Positions 42,777 through 56,872 of a stretch of DNA of 64,000 nucleotides are shown here, piece after piece. The translations under genes were made by a program, and so were the position numbers. The notes beneath the pieces were generated by a model. It saw only the letters and a list, made by a program, of their open reading frames with translations, did no database searches and was not told where the DNA came from. This stretch comes from Unio delphinus (Eukaryota; Mollusca; Bivalvia; Unionida; Unionidae): NCBI GenBank assembly GCA_029339505.1, contig JAQISU010000108.1, forward strand, positions 20,345,501 to 20,409,500, read 5' to 3'. The number at the start of each line of letters is the position of its first letter. Position 1 is the stretch's first letter.

Positions 42777-45700
42777 GACAATCACTGACTGCGCATGTAT
42801 AGAATCGCAATAACTGACTTTGTAAGTCTATATGCAAATCACTAACTGTATATGTCTATTATGTCAATCACTGAATGTGTATTTCTATATTGTCAATCAC
42901 TGTGTATGTATATAATATAAGTCACTGACTGTGTATGTATATAATGTAAGTCACTGACTGTGTATGTCTATAATTCCAATCAATGTCTGTGTATGTATAT
43001 AATATCTATCACTGACTGTGTATCTCTATACTGTAAATCATTGTCTGTGTATGTCTATAATGGCAATAAATGACTGGGTTTACCTCTAAAGGAAATCACT
43101 TAGTGGCGAATCACTGTGTATGTGTCTAATGAAAATAACTGCATGTGTTTGTCGCTAATGTAAATCACAGTCTGTGTGTCTCTAAAATCAATCACTAACT
43201 GGGTATATCTCTAAAATCAATCACTGACTGGGTATATCTCTAAAATCAATCACTGAGTGGAGAATTTCTGACTGTGTGTGCCTTTAATGTAAATAAAGGC
43301 CTGTGTATGTCTCTAATGGAAATCACTGACAATTTATCTAATGCAAAACATTGACTGTGTATGTGTCTGATGAAAACAACTGCATATGAATGTCTCTAAT
43401 ATAAATCATTTACTGTGTATATATTTAATGTAACTCATATACCTTGTATGTCTCAAAAGTCAATCATTATGTATATATCTAATGTAAATCACTTGGCGAA
43501 TAACTGACTATGTATATATCTAATGTAAATATTTGCCTGTGTATGTCTCTAATGTAAATATTTGCCTGTGTATGTCTCTAATGTAAATATTTTCCTGTGT
43601 ATGTCTCTAATGTAAATCACAGACTGTGTATGTCTCTAATGTAAATCACACTTTGTGTTTCTCAAATGTAATTCGGTAATTGTCAAATCGCTGACTGTGT
43701 ACATCTCTAATGTAATTAACTGGATGGCGTATGTCGCTAATGTAAATCATGCCTGTGTCTCTAATGTAACACGGTCTCTAATGCAAATCGCTGATTGTAC
43801 ATGTCTCTAATGATATTCTCTGACAGGCAAACCATTGAATGTGTGTGACTCAAATGTAAATAACTGCTTGAATGTATGTAATATCAATCAGTAAGTGTAT
43901 ATGTCTTAAATGTAGATCACTAACTATATGTGTTTTTATGTCCATCACTGATTGTGTATGTTTATAATGTAAATCACTGAATGTATCTTTCTTTAATGTA
44001 AATCACTGACTGTGTCTGTCTCTAATGTAAATCACTGACTGTGTCTGCCTATAGTGTCAATCACTGACTGTGTATGTCTCTAATGTAAATCACTGACTGT
44101 GTCTGCCTATAGTGTCAATCACTGACTGTGTATGTATCTAATGTAAATCACTGACTGTGTCTGCCTAAAGTGTCAATCACTGACTGTATGTATTTAATGT
44201 AAATCACTGAATGTGTCTATTTCTAATGTAAATTACTGACTGTACAATTATATAATACATTTATTGCACATTGGTGTACGTACTCTATGGACATATGCAA
44301 AAAAAATTGAATGCGCAAACCCTTTCTAGGGGGACGGGTGTACAGTAGGGAGGGGCATGGGTGGAGAGAGAAGGTGAGTGAATAGACCTTAACATTCTAA
44401 AAGCGCAACACAAGGACACGCTGCACGGGACCAATATGTTCGGTGTAGAAGTCCCAGAGTGTATATTGTTGTAATTGTTGTACAACAAAACAATGTTGCC
44501 ATTAAAAATCGAACACACTGACCACGTTTGAAGGATATACGAAAGATAACTTTGCACATAAATCTAAAAGAAATCAAATTCAGATCTGGTGGGGTTGCGT
44601 TGCTTTGTTGTGGTGGAGGAAACATTTTCAAATAATAAACAACTTAGCAACATAGTTTACAAATCACATGTATAACATAATTTCAGAACGTTTATGCAAT
44701 ATTGGTTTATCTAAGTCACCTAACAATATTTCTTTATTTTACTATCTGTTCTACGTATTACAAATCGGACGCATTACAGCCATAATACGGTTAATGAATT
44801 TCAGATATACGTCATTTTAATTGCAATAAATGATTGTTTTCTCTTCATTGTCTTCATCACGGCATGTATATAGGAAAGTTATTGAGGAAAAATAAAAATA
44901 AAGGGGGTGAGGGCAATAGCATACGCTTATTTAATTGTTCCCGTTGTTCATGATATTTCCCCTTTGCACAGAGTTTGCCTTATGCCAGTTGCAAGATACA
45001 ACTTAATTGCACTAATTGTGTCTGGGATTTTGCTCTTTAGAGTTATACATGTATATATTTTAAGTGCTCATAGATGTTTTAAGTAATTCTCCATCAGATC
45101 TTTCTTCATCTGGATTTCAAAGGATCAAAGACGATAACATATACGTAATAAACGTGTGATAGACACATTATAGAATGTATACATTGCTAATATAGGTATT
45201 GAATCTGACTGACAATCATTGTAGATATTAACTGTGACAAGCCATTCTTATCAATGCTTAAAACTTTTGAATGGTGTTAAATTGTCAATTAAATAAACGA
45301 AAGAAATAAATTAAGATGCAGATAGTTTTCAACAAACTGTTGATAAAACATCATAACGCAAGACGAAAAATTTAAATATTTTAGCAGCCAGTTCTAACAG
45401 TCTTTTATACCGGGTTAAACAGAGCGACAAAACGCATCATTATAAATGTAAATTATTCTAATAACTGCCACGGCGATTTAAATAATTTAAGTACGGACAT
45501 CTCATAAACTCGCACGTATTGGTATATTATAGAATACATAAAAGCGTGGAGTACACACAGAGTAAGGATCGAATTTAAAGATATTGATCAATAGCCTGGC
45601 GAAGTGTCATGGTTAATAAAGTGCTATATTGCGATAGGTAATTTGATATGTATATATTTTATTATTGCCATTATATACCGATACTAATATGATTTTCCGT

Positions 45701-45878
45701 ACTCAAAACTGGGCTAAGTGTAATCACATCAATGGAATTTAGATAAACTGATATTAAAAATATTGAAAGGTAAAAGGCACTGCCCGTACAAGAAAGATTC
45801 TGGTGCAAATGGGTCTTAAGTATTTTGGGGGTGAAGTTCGAGATGGCATTCATGAATTGGACTTAATTTTAATATGAA

Positions 45879-45881
<3 letters not shown>

Positions 45882-45922
<41 letters not shown>
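45882..45922. repeat. (CA)n microsatellite
   Basis: About 20 CA units. Confidence 0.92.
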
Positions 45923-45925
<3 letters not shown>

Positions 45926-48900
45926 TTAATAAATGTAAAAACATACTTATTTTATCTTATGTGGTTATCTTGTATTCGATACAGATATCTAATTCGTATC
46001 TATGTATCTATGCCTATATTGGAACAATGTACTGTCTTCATTGACGTCCGTATATAGTCTTGTGTATATATTAAAATATATTAATTATGACATAAGTGCG
46101 TTAAAGAAGGTATGTTTTAGCTAATTTGTAAGTGTGTCAGACAAGTAAAAGTTAGAGATATCATTCTTGCTATACCAGTTTTGTGTCTTTAGGAAGGGCA
46201 TCTCTCTACATCATGACCTAGCCAATATCGTGCGATCCAACTGAGACCATACGAATCTGACGCTTTGTATTTAAATTTACTGGCATATGTCGGTAACTAT
46301 ACGGACACAATTTTAATCATAGTTTTGCCAGCGCCTTAGTATTTGCATAAATTGCGTAAATATCACTGAAAACTGTACAAAACTAATTAACCAACATATT
46401 GTAAGCAGAGTTATGATATAGCTATCGCCACTTAAGATTTTCATTTTTTATCCGATTATATGTCTGTAATGTACATTAACCATTTTTAAACATGTTGCTA
46501 GTTGCTTCTGGTGTGGTTCCTTTAACGATGGTCTGTAATCTAGCTTCTTCTATGTTTCGTTTGAAATTATTAGCAACGACCATTAGGTGAAACACGGTAC
46601 AACTTCTATTCCGCATGAGAGAAGTATATATTCGGGTTAAACATTACTTTCCTTACATCCAAGAGCAAACGATCCATTATTTTTTTATTGATATCATGCT
46701 TCGTTTCCCTCTCCCCGTCTTTAAATCCTCAATTAAGTTATGTGACATCATTATCAATCAAACTTGCGTCATTAAGTAAGCTTAGCGCGTCTGGCTTACA
46801 CGCTATAGAAGCATTTAAGTATGTACATATTGTTATGCGATTAGGCTCAAAAAACAGTAACATAGAAAGAGTGAAAACATCAAGCTTTGTAAAATTTAAT
46901 AAATAATTTATTTCCGTGGAAAAAAGAAGAGAAAAAGTGAGGAGAAAATACGCTTTTAAGAATCAAATTTTAAAAAATTCCAAGGATAATCCACGAAATA
47001 AATTTTCAAAGTCCTAGTAACGAACTGTTCTAATGAATTCAAGTTTGAGTCCCTATGAAACTCCAAGATTTAAGGCTATAACGTATGATGTATCCTGTAC
47101 AGTCTTGTTGTATCCAATTCCTCGTAGAAACACAATAAATGTCACTACTGTGTTGGAAATCCGCAGAAATTGTTTAATAAATGACTTTGTGCAAGAATTA
47201 TATATGAACACTCAAATAGTTTCTGAGAAACGAATCAATCTTTTAAAATCCAAATAATCTAAAGGATATTTAACATATAACTCGAAAACTGGCTACAACA
47301 GAAGAAAACGACTTGACATCAAGTGTTTTAAGCCTGATTGAAATGAGTTATCTAAAACAAAGGGTATACGGTAATTTGAGATGCAAAATTGATACCCGTA
47401 TGAGGGTCACGTGATCATGTCTACATCAGTACTCCTAACATATCCTTGACGAAAACCAATCATTTTATTCTAAGAATTAAAAAAAAGTTGCTTAGTTCAC
47501 CAAAACTATTTACAAGTATATGGTCACGTATTTCAATACAACCTCGATTTCAATCTTATCAATCCCACATTACGAATGAATAATAAAACAGTTGTTTATT
47601 TGATTCTCAATCAAGGTCCGCATAAAGATACAAAGCTTTAGTTGTAGGTATTTATGACAAAACGGTCAGGTCAAACTAATTTTCTGAGAAAAAAATCCAA
47701 ATCACGTAGACAAGACTATATTATAATAGCGTGTAAAAGGGTCATAAATAAAGCTTGCAAACGAACAATTAAATTAAAATAAATATAAATTAAATCAGAT
47801 ATGCTTCTTTTCCGTAATGGGGTAGATTCGGAAGGTAAGTTCGGTTATGGTAAGTCTCCATGGTGCTGTTGTTCGGGTATCAATTCAAGTCAATAAGGAA
47901 AGCATGAATTTATTGCATCATGGGACGCCTTTAGATAGTATTTGGTTAATTGTTATTTCAGGTACATGTAACTGTTGTTTAAATTGATGTACTAATTGGT
48001 TTTACCTTTCAGTTCTCAAACAAGGGGAGCGATCATTGATAGAAATACAATGAATGTAGTCTACGCACCATTATTCATGCTTTGTCGTCATCATGGGTGG
48101 TATTCGCAAGATCATTCATGCATGATATTTTCATCTTTGATTTAGTAATACAAAAATTTTTACGTTTGTAACTGTACTTTTCCTTCTTGTTGCGTTGATA
48201 TTGTCCGAATGTTTCATCTCAATCTCTGTCTGCCTTTTCCATGTTTCGAAATAGCTGTTTCAGCAACTGATTCAACAAGCGTGTGATGTAGTTTCATACA
48301 TAGTCCAATGTGATCTTTACCTGTTTGGACTAGTCTGCTTTTCTATCATTTAGTAACATGTCTGAGTTGCGTCGTTTGACTAACGTGTTTTGATGTGTTG
48401 CTTACCTTGCGACAGCTCATGAAGTTTAAAAACATGCAGTTTTTGGTGGACAAATATTTTAAGATCGGTACAGCAAACAAAATATGATTAGAACGTACTC
48501 TCCAAGACATCAAATAGGTTCGAGCTACTCCTCGATACAATGGGTGCATCATTAAAATTCACTCATGTTTTCTATGCGATAAAGAAGCAACACAATGATT
48601 TATTTTGTATGATATCTCATTTTTTCTTTGCTTACTGTTCAACTACAAATTTCTGGCGGGACGATGGAATGAATAAACACATGTTGTTGGTGTACGTGAT
48701 ACGCGTATCCTCGTTCTTTATTATCCTACATTGAAGTAACAGAATCCAGTTGAAATGGAATTATTCTCGCAAAAGATGCGGACATTGTTCTCACCACAAT
48801 ATATTCTACCACATCCTAGTATATAAGTATCAAATGAATTCAAATTCATCATATTCAATTGTTTATCGAAAATGCTTAGATAATATATTTGTTTCTTTCT

Positions 48901-50159
48901 TTTGTAGTATATTAAATACGGAACTAGATCCGTCATTTCGCCAAGAATATGAACCAGATTGGAGAAGGTGTTCTAAATAGTGTTTTTAATAAATTGTATG
49001 ACCATCAGAGGATTCATTCGTCAGAGGATTCATTCGTGTTCTTATGACCACATCAGTCTTTTGACACGTCATACAATACACAGTGAGGCCAAAGATGACC
49101 ATGTTAATATAATTCACTTCATTAAAACGTCATACTGCAGAATTCGAAATGAGTCCAAACCTAAGCAGGATGTTGGCAGTTCTCTAAGTAGATATCATGG
49201 AATAATGTGTAGCATATGTCATGGCTTAAAAAATATTGGCGCTCTAGCCTAATATTAATCAATTTAAAACAATCAGTACTGTCTGATGCAAATTGATTGA
49301 GGTCAGATACTATTGTCAATTTCTAAATCTTATTCTCTGTCCTAGCACATATATTGATTTCAATTATATGCTTATACTACTCAAGGCTAACGAAGTAGGG
49401 CTGTAAAACAAGGTGTCAAAGTTAAGTAGGATCAAGAAGAATATGGCGTTGCAGAGATGAAACCAAGAACAGAAATTGAAACCTCACGTCGGGTGTCCTT
49501 GGGATACAATAATCAGATTTTAAGAATAGAATATAGTAATCGAGAACTGTCATGGGGTCACGTGACTGTTTTATTTGGATCACTTAATAGTGTTAAAGCA
49601 TACAAGGAAAAAACGTTGTTTTCGTTGATACCTGCTTTTAATTGCCAAAATAAAGGAATAGCCGGAGAACTTTGATTGAGTGCAATGTATACACAACCTT
49701 ATATATAATTGGAGATTCGAAATTGAAATTGTCTTAAACTATAAATCTTTAGGACTGATATTAATGAAGAATTATAATATTTATTGAGAATTAATAATCG
49801 TATTAATGAAGACGAGAAAATATGCGCCTTCTTAAGAAAATAATGTCAGATCTTAATTTGCCTGGTGACACTCAGCTTAAACTGTTTTTCAAATAATTTC
49901 AATTCTTTACATTCGTATATGAGATCGGGGGTTTCGAAACCTTTGATATATGATGGAACGGGTTCATTTAGAATTTCTAAAAAATATGCTACAGTTAAAG
50001 TTATTAACCCCAATCTTAATACTTTTTGCTAAGCTTGGCAGAACCTCTCAGCATATACCAAAAAAAAGAGAATTGTTAACGTTTGGGTATATCTCATAAT
50101 GGTAAACATATCAAACAATCTTATCTAATTTATCTGAGGTTATTACATGATTATAATAA

Positions 50160-50275
50160 TGATATGGGCAGTAACAGATGGGTCGACAACAGACTAGGCA
50201 GTAACAGATTGCTTGAAAGCATACTAGGCATTAACATATTGATAGCGAGCAGACTAGGCAGTAACAGATGGGTTC
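50160..50275 (+). repeat. 30-bp tandem repeat in a short open frame
   Basis: Between three and four copies of a 30-base unit beginning GGCAGTAACAGAT. In the frame 50083-50313 each unit gives a 10-residue repeat of the form G-S-N-R-x-x-x-x-x-L. The frame is only 76 codons, so coding is unproven. Confidence 0.55.
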
Positions 50276-52024
50276 ATCTGTCTCACAGTTATGCACGTAC
50301 CACTAAACTTTAAATCCAGACCGGCTAGATTGCTTAGTACGTGACCCATCTAGGAACTGTTAAAAGATTATATCCAAAACAACATGACCTAATATCATAA
50401 CCAATTATTCTTGCCATATATGGAAAACTCTCAAAGTTAATAGGGTGAAAAATTCATAATTTTAATCAATTTAATAAAATTATTCCCATACGTATTACAT
50501 GCTTAACGGGATACATACTGTAATAAATTTGGGAGTTTACGCCAATTGTATATAACTCTGAACTTCAAGGATTGATTACATTTTTGTGATATTTTGGTGA
50601 TTATTGGAAATATTCATCAGAAAGATAATTAACCAATTATTAGTAGCAAATGGCACAGAGTCCAGTGTTTATGAGATTTCATGATGGCGTGGTTTACTCT
50701 TGTAGTGAGTTTAGGTCAGAGCTTCATAAATGGACCGTTACCCAAGTAGTTCCTCTTAAATTTAAATTATGTTCATTAATGGTATATGTCCAGGTAAAGT
50801 ATTTGTAACAGAGACTGATAAATTGTACAGCTGAATGATTGAGACCCATTTTTCAGTTGCTATAATGGTAAATATGGTGTCGAAGTACAAACGTAATGAG
50901 GCTTAAAGTCTAGATTTGACAAACATAGGGTAGAGTAGGAAAATTAGTTCCACTTATTTGGTGTTTGAGTTGTATATTTTCACGGAGTGAAGTACTTGGC
51001 TCTACGTTACAGAAATATAATAAAGAGAAACATACAGTTCTGAGGTCGTCATTAAGTTGTGCAAATGCGCACTTGTGATATTTGCGGTCATGCATTGATT
51101 ACAGGAAAACTATATATAGTCTGAGTGCATTGGAATTTCCAGTAGACAATGTATTAAAAATTACAACGAAAAATAAAAACCTGTTTTTCACTTTAATAGT
51201 GATTTGTTACATAGTTAAGTTTTAATTTATGTTAGTAGGCATATACTGGATACATAAAATTAAATTTATTTTCAATATCACTGTTTTCATGTCGTACAAC
51301 ATCTCTTATTTCTGTCGATCCTATGGTTGCCATATCTTCTTAGGTTCAATTCTCAAATTTTAAGAAGACACTTGTATTAACCAAAGATGATCCATGTTTC
51401 TGGTCACATATGAATTTAAAATAATACAAGAGGGTGTGCTCTGGCAGTTTACGTAACCTTTCAGAAATTCTTTAAGGAAAAAAAACTAAAAAATTCTTAC
51501 AGTAATTCCGGGTATCCTGTGGTAAACATTTAATCATCGAAGCTTGTTTCCGGAGTTGATACGCTCTGGGAATCAAATCATCAGTTTGAGAAGACAAAAA
51601 TAGTGAAATTCAATACTCAATAAACATTTGTTCGTTCTCTTTTTTTGCCGTTTGAAGTGCAGTGTCTCGAGACTGGTTTACTTTTGTTTTCATATTCCTA
51701 TCTTCTAAACAACAAATTCTGACGTTCGCTTTGCCAAAAATAAGTTACCGTTATTTAAAGATGTAGATTTGCGCCAAGGTGAGCGACATATGGCTGTGTG
51801 TCTCTCCCAGGTGATTATGTTTTGGTGAGTAAAAAAGTATCTAAAGTTTACTTTTTAAAAATATTCCTAATCTTTCGACAACACTTGTGCACATGAATAC
51901 CGTCAATATAAGTTCAAACTGCTCAGCAATCTAATTTTTAACCCATGTATGCACTCCACCTTACACTTTTAGCTCATCTTTACGTATCATTAATTATAAA
52001 CCATTTGCTAATTCAAGAAATGTA

Positions 52025-52145
52025 AAATCATTATGACGTAGATGGGTTTCATGTACAATAATGCTAGCACAATCAGTATAAGTCGATAAAGCAGTTCGAA
52101 GATCTTCACATGTCTAGCACCGTGCTATATTTAAAGGAAGTAAAT
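52025..52145 (-). pseudogene. Possible LINE endonuclease fragment
   Basis: On the - strand, residues LNIARC, then CASIIVHETHLRHNDFTFLE, resemble the start of an APE endonuclease (compare the LQETHL motif). Very short, with stops nearby. Confidence 0.35.
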
Positions 52146-53734
52146 GAAAAATGCGGTATTCATAGGACATTTTACTCGCTACTGTGTTGTCAAAGCAGAC
52201 GCTAATGACAAAAATCTGCAATATTATAATTATCCCTAAAACCCCTTCGCGTTCGTTCTTGAATTCTATCTTTCAAACGCCCTTGGAAATTGGACACTGT
52301 TTTATCAACGTTCTCGCATATACCTCCGTCAAATAGCATATGTTGGATTTAAGTACACTCATCTGATATCGGCTGTGGATTTTATTATTATTACTTGGGG
52401 GGGGGGGGAGGGGGCGTATGTTAACAATTGATCAATAAAGTGAACAATATATTCTTAATAACATCCTTTCAGCCAGAAAATCGTTTCTATAAAACTTCAG
52501 ACCTGGTGACCATGATTGTAGTGGAAATGTGTTTTTTTTTTAACCTGCTTCAATAACTGTTGAGCTATTTCATCAACATCGTTTCCCAAAACATTCTGGT
52601 TGCAGTGATGACATGGCTAGCAATGCTTCTGTTATTATGCGCATGCGTATCGTCAGTGTCAGTAGGGTTTACTTTCTCTCACTTTGTGACTCTTAAACCG
52701 ATTCCCGCATGAGACAATGTCACCAATATTACGTTGTTGACCCTAGAGCACAATGTCGAGCAACTTTTAAAGTTTACTTGCAAAAAATTTTCTCTTACTT
52801 TGTTGAAATTTTAAGCTTTTAAATAACCTTCAGTACAGTTTTAATAACAATATTTGCATCGGAACTAAACGTCTGTGAGTAGGTACGTTGTCAATCCACC
52901 ATTTTGATTTGTTTGTAAGGGAAAAACTCTCAGATATTCTCCGTAATTTTATCAAACCACCTAGTCTAGATGCCTGATTCAAACATCAAACCTTTAAAGT
53001 TGTGTTTAGATGTATCTAAATAATCAACAACTCACCAAGGACTACAGTTACATTATTTTACACCTTAGATAAGTATGTCTTTTGCACAGTTCAAGACTGC
53101 GCTTTTAAAAACTATTGAATATGCTTTGGTAATGGTGGTATATTTAATACTAACTGCAGATAAAATCTAGTGGCAATTGCAACAACAACATAAAAAAATG
53201 TGTATCTTGTTCAGCTGCCTAAAGAACATAAGGTCTAATTTGTCTGTTTTATCTCAGAGTTTATCTTTGTGAGCCTGTATTGCAAAATATAGATTATTTT
53301 ACATTCCTTTTTTTCTAGTTTATATTGCTTATAAGATTTACGGGCATGCCCTCGTAGCCTTCCATTTTGTATCCCTTTTTCCGAATGTATCGAGCTCTAC
53401 TGTGAGTTTTCTTAACTTTGGGCTTTTTGGGGGGTGGGGATGGAAATTGATATTTTAGACAGCAAGACCTGAAAGGTTTAATTCCTCTTTAAAAAATGAA
53501 TTTACTATTAATGTTCACTATCTTGAGAGTCTACTAGTATCGCAGCTCCACGATAAGATTGTGATAGACATAAGAATCTAAGAAAACGAGGATTACAACA
53601 CTCTGAAGTTGCAAAATAAGAGATGCTGCAAACAACATGATGATTTATACATATAACATTCCCAAGCAATGACCAAATATAGCATTACTGTGTTGATGAT
53701 TAAATTTGATTTATTAAATAATATCAAATTGTTG
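52146..53734. other. No gene seen
   Basis: A G-rich run lies at about 52399-52420. Nothing else was recognised. Confidence 0.35.
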
Positions 53735-54010
53735 TTGTCAACAAAAACCATGAACGTGTTGCATTTATACCACCAAGCACACCGTGATAATGGCGATACT
53801 CTGTATTAAAATCTCCCTTGACTAATACTACAAATGAGTAATACTTATAGAGGAACTTAACTGAATCAATACATTCTTGATACAACCTTAGATTCTCCTC
53901 AGAGAGTGAATACCCACCAAAGATAAAGTCTGATCTTAAGACAGTACCAACGATTTGGTCATTAATGAAATTTAGTTCTTTGATTCAGTAGGCCAAGTCA
54001 CTTTTAATCA
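53735..54010 (-). pseudogene. LINE endonuclease fragment
   Basis: On the - strand an almost open stretch reads FINDQIVGTVLRSDF, SLSEENLRLYQECIDSVK and then FVVLVKGDFNTEYRHYHG, the GDFN motif of APE-type endonucleases. It is an old truncated fragment. It is not in the right order to belong with the piece at 52.0 kb. Confidence 0.5.
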
Positions 54011-54189
54011 TAATTGATACTAGTGTTGTTCCGATTATCGATTATGAATGTCTGACCGATTCCCATCATTAATTGTTACTCCACTTCCAAAAACTTTCGA
54101 GATTAAGCTGTTTTCCGCATTTGCAAATTTTATAACAGACATGTAATTGCTATGGTGTATAGATTTGCTTGTTTTGTTTTGCCAATTTG

Positions 54190-54720
54190 AATTTACATAT
54201 CACGGCAATATCACATTCTAATCGGTCAATTTGTGTTCACATACCACGGCAATATCACGTTCGTATAGGTCCATTTGTGTTCACATACCACGGCAATATC
54301 ACATTTGTATTGGTCCATTTGTATTGACATACCACGGCAATATCACATTCGTATAGGTCTATTTATGTTCACATACCACGGCAATATCACGTTCGTATAG
54401 GTCCATTTGTATTGACATACCACGGCAATATCACATTCGTATAGGTCCATTTGTATTCACATACCACAGCAATATCACATTCGTATAGGTCTATTTATGT
54501 TCACATACCACGGCAATATCACATTCGTATAGGTCCATTTGTATTCGCATACCACGGCAATATCACATTCGTATAGGTCCATTTGTATTCACATACCACG
54601 GCAATATCACATTCGTATAGGTCTATTTATGTTCACATATTACGGCAATATCGCATTCTAATAGGTCAATTACTAACACATATCACAGCAATATCACATT
54701 CGTATAGGTCTATTATTAAC
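54190..54720. repeat. 44-bp minisatellite
   Basis: About 12 tandem copies with the words CACATACCACGGCAATATCA and TTCGTATAGGTC. Successive CACGGCAA words are 44 bases apart. The edges are degenerate. Confidence 0.93.
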
Positions 54721-55712
54721 ACATACAGAGTTAATAATCTTTACTTATGTTTAGTTATTGTCTGGATATTTTGCGTTGTAATTTCATGATGTTTAGTTTT
54801 GTAATATATTTGTTTTACATGTTTAATGTGTTATATAATATTGTAAAACGCTTAGAGCTTCTGGAGAATTATGCTACATCAACATTATTATTTTACTGGT
54901 TGAATTTCGATTTGTCCCCAGCTCTCTTTCTTCTTTTTTGTGCGTATTGGTTTTTTTGACGAAATAATACTCTCATTGAGATGCTATATAACCATACCTG
55001 GTACTGGTTTGCGGACTGTAGTGACTAGCAGTGACTTGTACTTAAGTAAGGGCCGCATGTACCTTTCTGTCAGATTATTTATTTTGAAATCTTATAGCTG
55101 ACGATGTTTCTGGTATTGCCGCCCAGTTAACTACAATGACTGGACTCTTGGGAAATCAGTTTGAGCACTTTTTTTTTCACTATATGATATATGCGTTTTC
55201 AGTTCATATTTAGAACACTGTTAATTTCATGGCATTGGCTCATTGGCATTTAGTCGAGCGGTGTAGCTCGATTGGTCAAAACCGCAAATTCTGTAAATTA
55301 TGTTAGGTGCCTACGCTTTAAAAGCGTCAAAATTAATTTAATTTCAACAGCAGAAATGTTTATTTCTAGAGTAGACTGCAAGGTGGTATTTGTTCAGGTT
55401 TATTTTTTTTCCATCTCTAAACTGACTACGTTTGTCTACTTCGTTTACTTCGATCTTGAATTCATTAGCCCTTATGGTCATGTTATGCGTATTCGCTTTA
55501 CCTTATTCTAATGCAAGTTCGCTTGAAATAGAATCACTCCTCTCTTTACACACATGAGACAGTGGAGTTCTTACAGCTGTTGATCTACAAATAGTACATT
55601 GTTGGTACCAAAAAAAACCATTTATTATTAAAACGTAGTTATCAAAGTATTCAAGAAATGTTCAAATCATTTCGCAGTATAAGTAGTACATAACAGTTGG
55701 CAAGAAAATGTT

Positions 55713-55718
<6 letters not shown>
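54721..55718. other. No gene seen, LINE tail fragment
   Basis: At about 54846-54880 the sequence CGCTTAGAGCTTCTGGAGAA matches the 3' tail of the LINE at 27.6 kb. Short frames here, such as 55272-55511, show no motif. Confidence 0.4.

Positions 55719-55778
<60 letters not shown>
55719..55778. repeat. (TA)n microsatellite, left of solo LTR
   Basis: About 30 TA units, matched by a second TA tract on the other side of the solo LTR. Confidence 0.93.
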
Positions 55779-55783
<5 letters not shown>

Positions 55784-56634
55784 TGTTACGTATATTTGAT
55801 TTAAATAATTTATTCATTTTTTGTTAGATTGAAATTTGACATATTTTGGGTTTAAATATTCATTCATTGGGAAATTTTTCTAGAAAGTTTCACTCTACAA
55901 GTAAACAACAGAAGTTAATCTCATTTTTCTACCTTGCTTTAGAGTGTAAACAAGCTTCTAACAGTATTGGTTGATTCCAAGGACATTAGAGCTTTACTTT
56001 AAAAATGATTGGTTGATTCCAAGGACATAGCTGGTTCTCGTGTGGTTAGTGCGTGACTTTGGGAGCGTGGGTTCCTTCTATGACCTTCTGGAAAATCACG
56101 TGACCCCTTTCTGTTTACGAAAAGCAGACATTTAAATAATTGTTCTGTGAGAGGAAAGTCAGTAGAAAGATTGGGCTTATAGAATACAAAGATATGTGTT
56201 ATAGTTTAAGTGTAAATTATTTCAATTCGTTTGGCTAAAGAGGAATTTATTGTGTTATTGGAAATTATTTAAATTCGTTTTGATCAGGAGGAATTTATTA
56301 AATTATCTATCTGGTAAATCGTGTGCTCATTTGAATTATCATAAAGCTAAACTTGACTTCATCACGTGACATCGTCGTCCATCTTGGATAACATCGTCAA
56401 GATTAGAACCGGGAACTATTTGGACATTATATTATCAGGACTTTTGCAATTCCACTAGTGGATTATATTGTGAATTCTTTTTAGATTAATTTTTGGACTT
56501 GATTCTCTAACACCGTAAGTTTATTTATTTTCTTTTATGAAAATATTTATACTCAATAAATTGTTTGTTAAATTTTTACCAGCTTGTTAGTTTTCACTCT
56601 TTCTATGTTACTGTTTATTAAAGCCTAAGCACGT

Positions 56635-56637
<3 letters not shown>
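55784..56637 (+). repeat. Solo LTR of the outer retrotransposon family
   Basis: It starts TGTTACGTATATTTGATTTA as does the LTR at 16372 and follows it to the end CCTAAGCACGTGAC. It is about 50 bp longer, mainly through an internal duplication of the AATTCGTTT...GAGGAATTTATT segment (about 56220-56300). TA microsatellite lies on both sides, so the parent element probably inserted into a TA tract and was reduced to one LTR by LTR-LTR recombination. An AATAAA signal is near 56553-56560. Confidence 0.9.

Positions 56638-56711
<74 letters not shown>
56638..56711. repeat. (TA)n microsatellite, right of solo LTR
   Basis: About 37 TA units directly after the solo LTR. Confidence 0.93.
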
Positions 56712-56713
<2 letters not shown>

Positions 56714-56872
56714 TATGTGACAAGTAATTAGTCCCACTTAACCTGTATTTAAACCATGTATGTAATTTGGCGCGCGTAAACGGCCGGCGCGAAAACAGCT
56801 TTGTGCTAGAACGGTTACGCCAAAACGGCGGCGCCAAAAAGTCACGTACCGCTTATGTGTTGCATTAGGGGA

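Larger units (their letters stand above)
41434..44256. repeat. 29-bp minisatellite B, main array
   Basis: Roughly 90 copies of a unit reading TGACTGTGTATGTATATAAT plus GTCAATCAC. The left part (41440-41800) is very regular and the right part increasingly degenerate, with two main subtypes (TATATAATGTCAAT and TCTCTAATGTAAAT). A hAT-type MITE and a TA microsatellite interrupt it. Confidence 0.92.
44257..52024. other. Long stretch without supported genes
   Basis: A CA microsatellite lies at 45882-45922. Several frames of 60-90 codons (for example 46688-46906, 47033-47257, 48980-49252) have no motif I can name and are not supported as genes. A 30-base tandem repeat is at 50160-50275. No RNA gene or transposon end was recognised. 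Host regulatory or intronic DNA would look like this, but nothing shows it directly. Confidence 0.4.

Noticed and set aside
48346..49252. Cluster of short frames on both strands
   Set aside because: None has a recognisable motif, and their lengths are ordinary for non-coding DNA of this composition.
55240..55330. tRNA-like word GTAGCTCGATTGG
   Set aside because: It resembles box A, but no box B follows at a suitable distance and no cloverleaf can be drawn.
56637..56837. 66-codon - strand frame ending in Tyr-Ile repeats
   Set aside because: Its second half is the TA microsatellite. The rest shows no motif.
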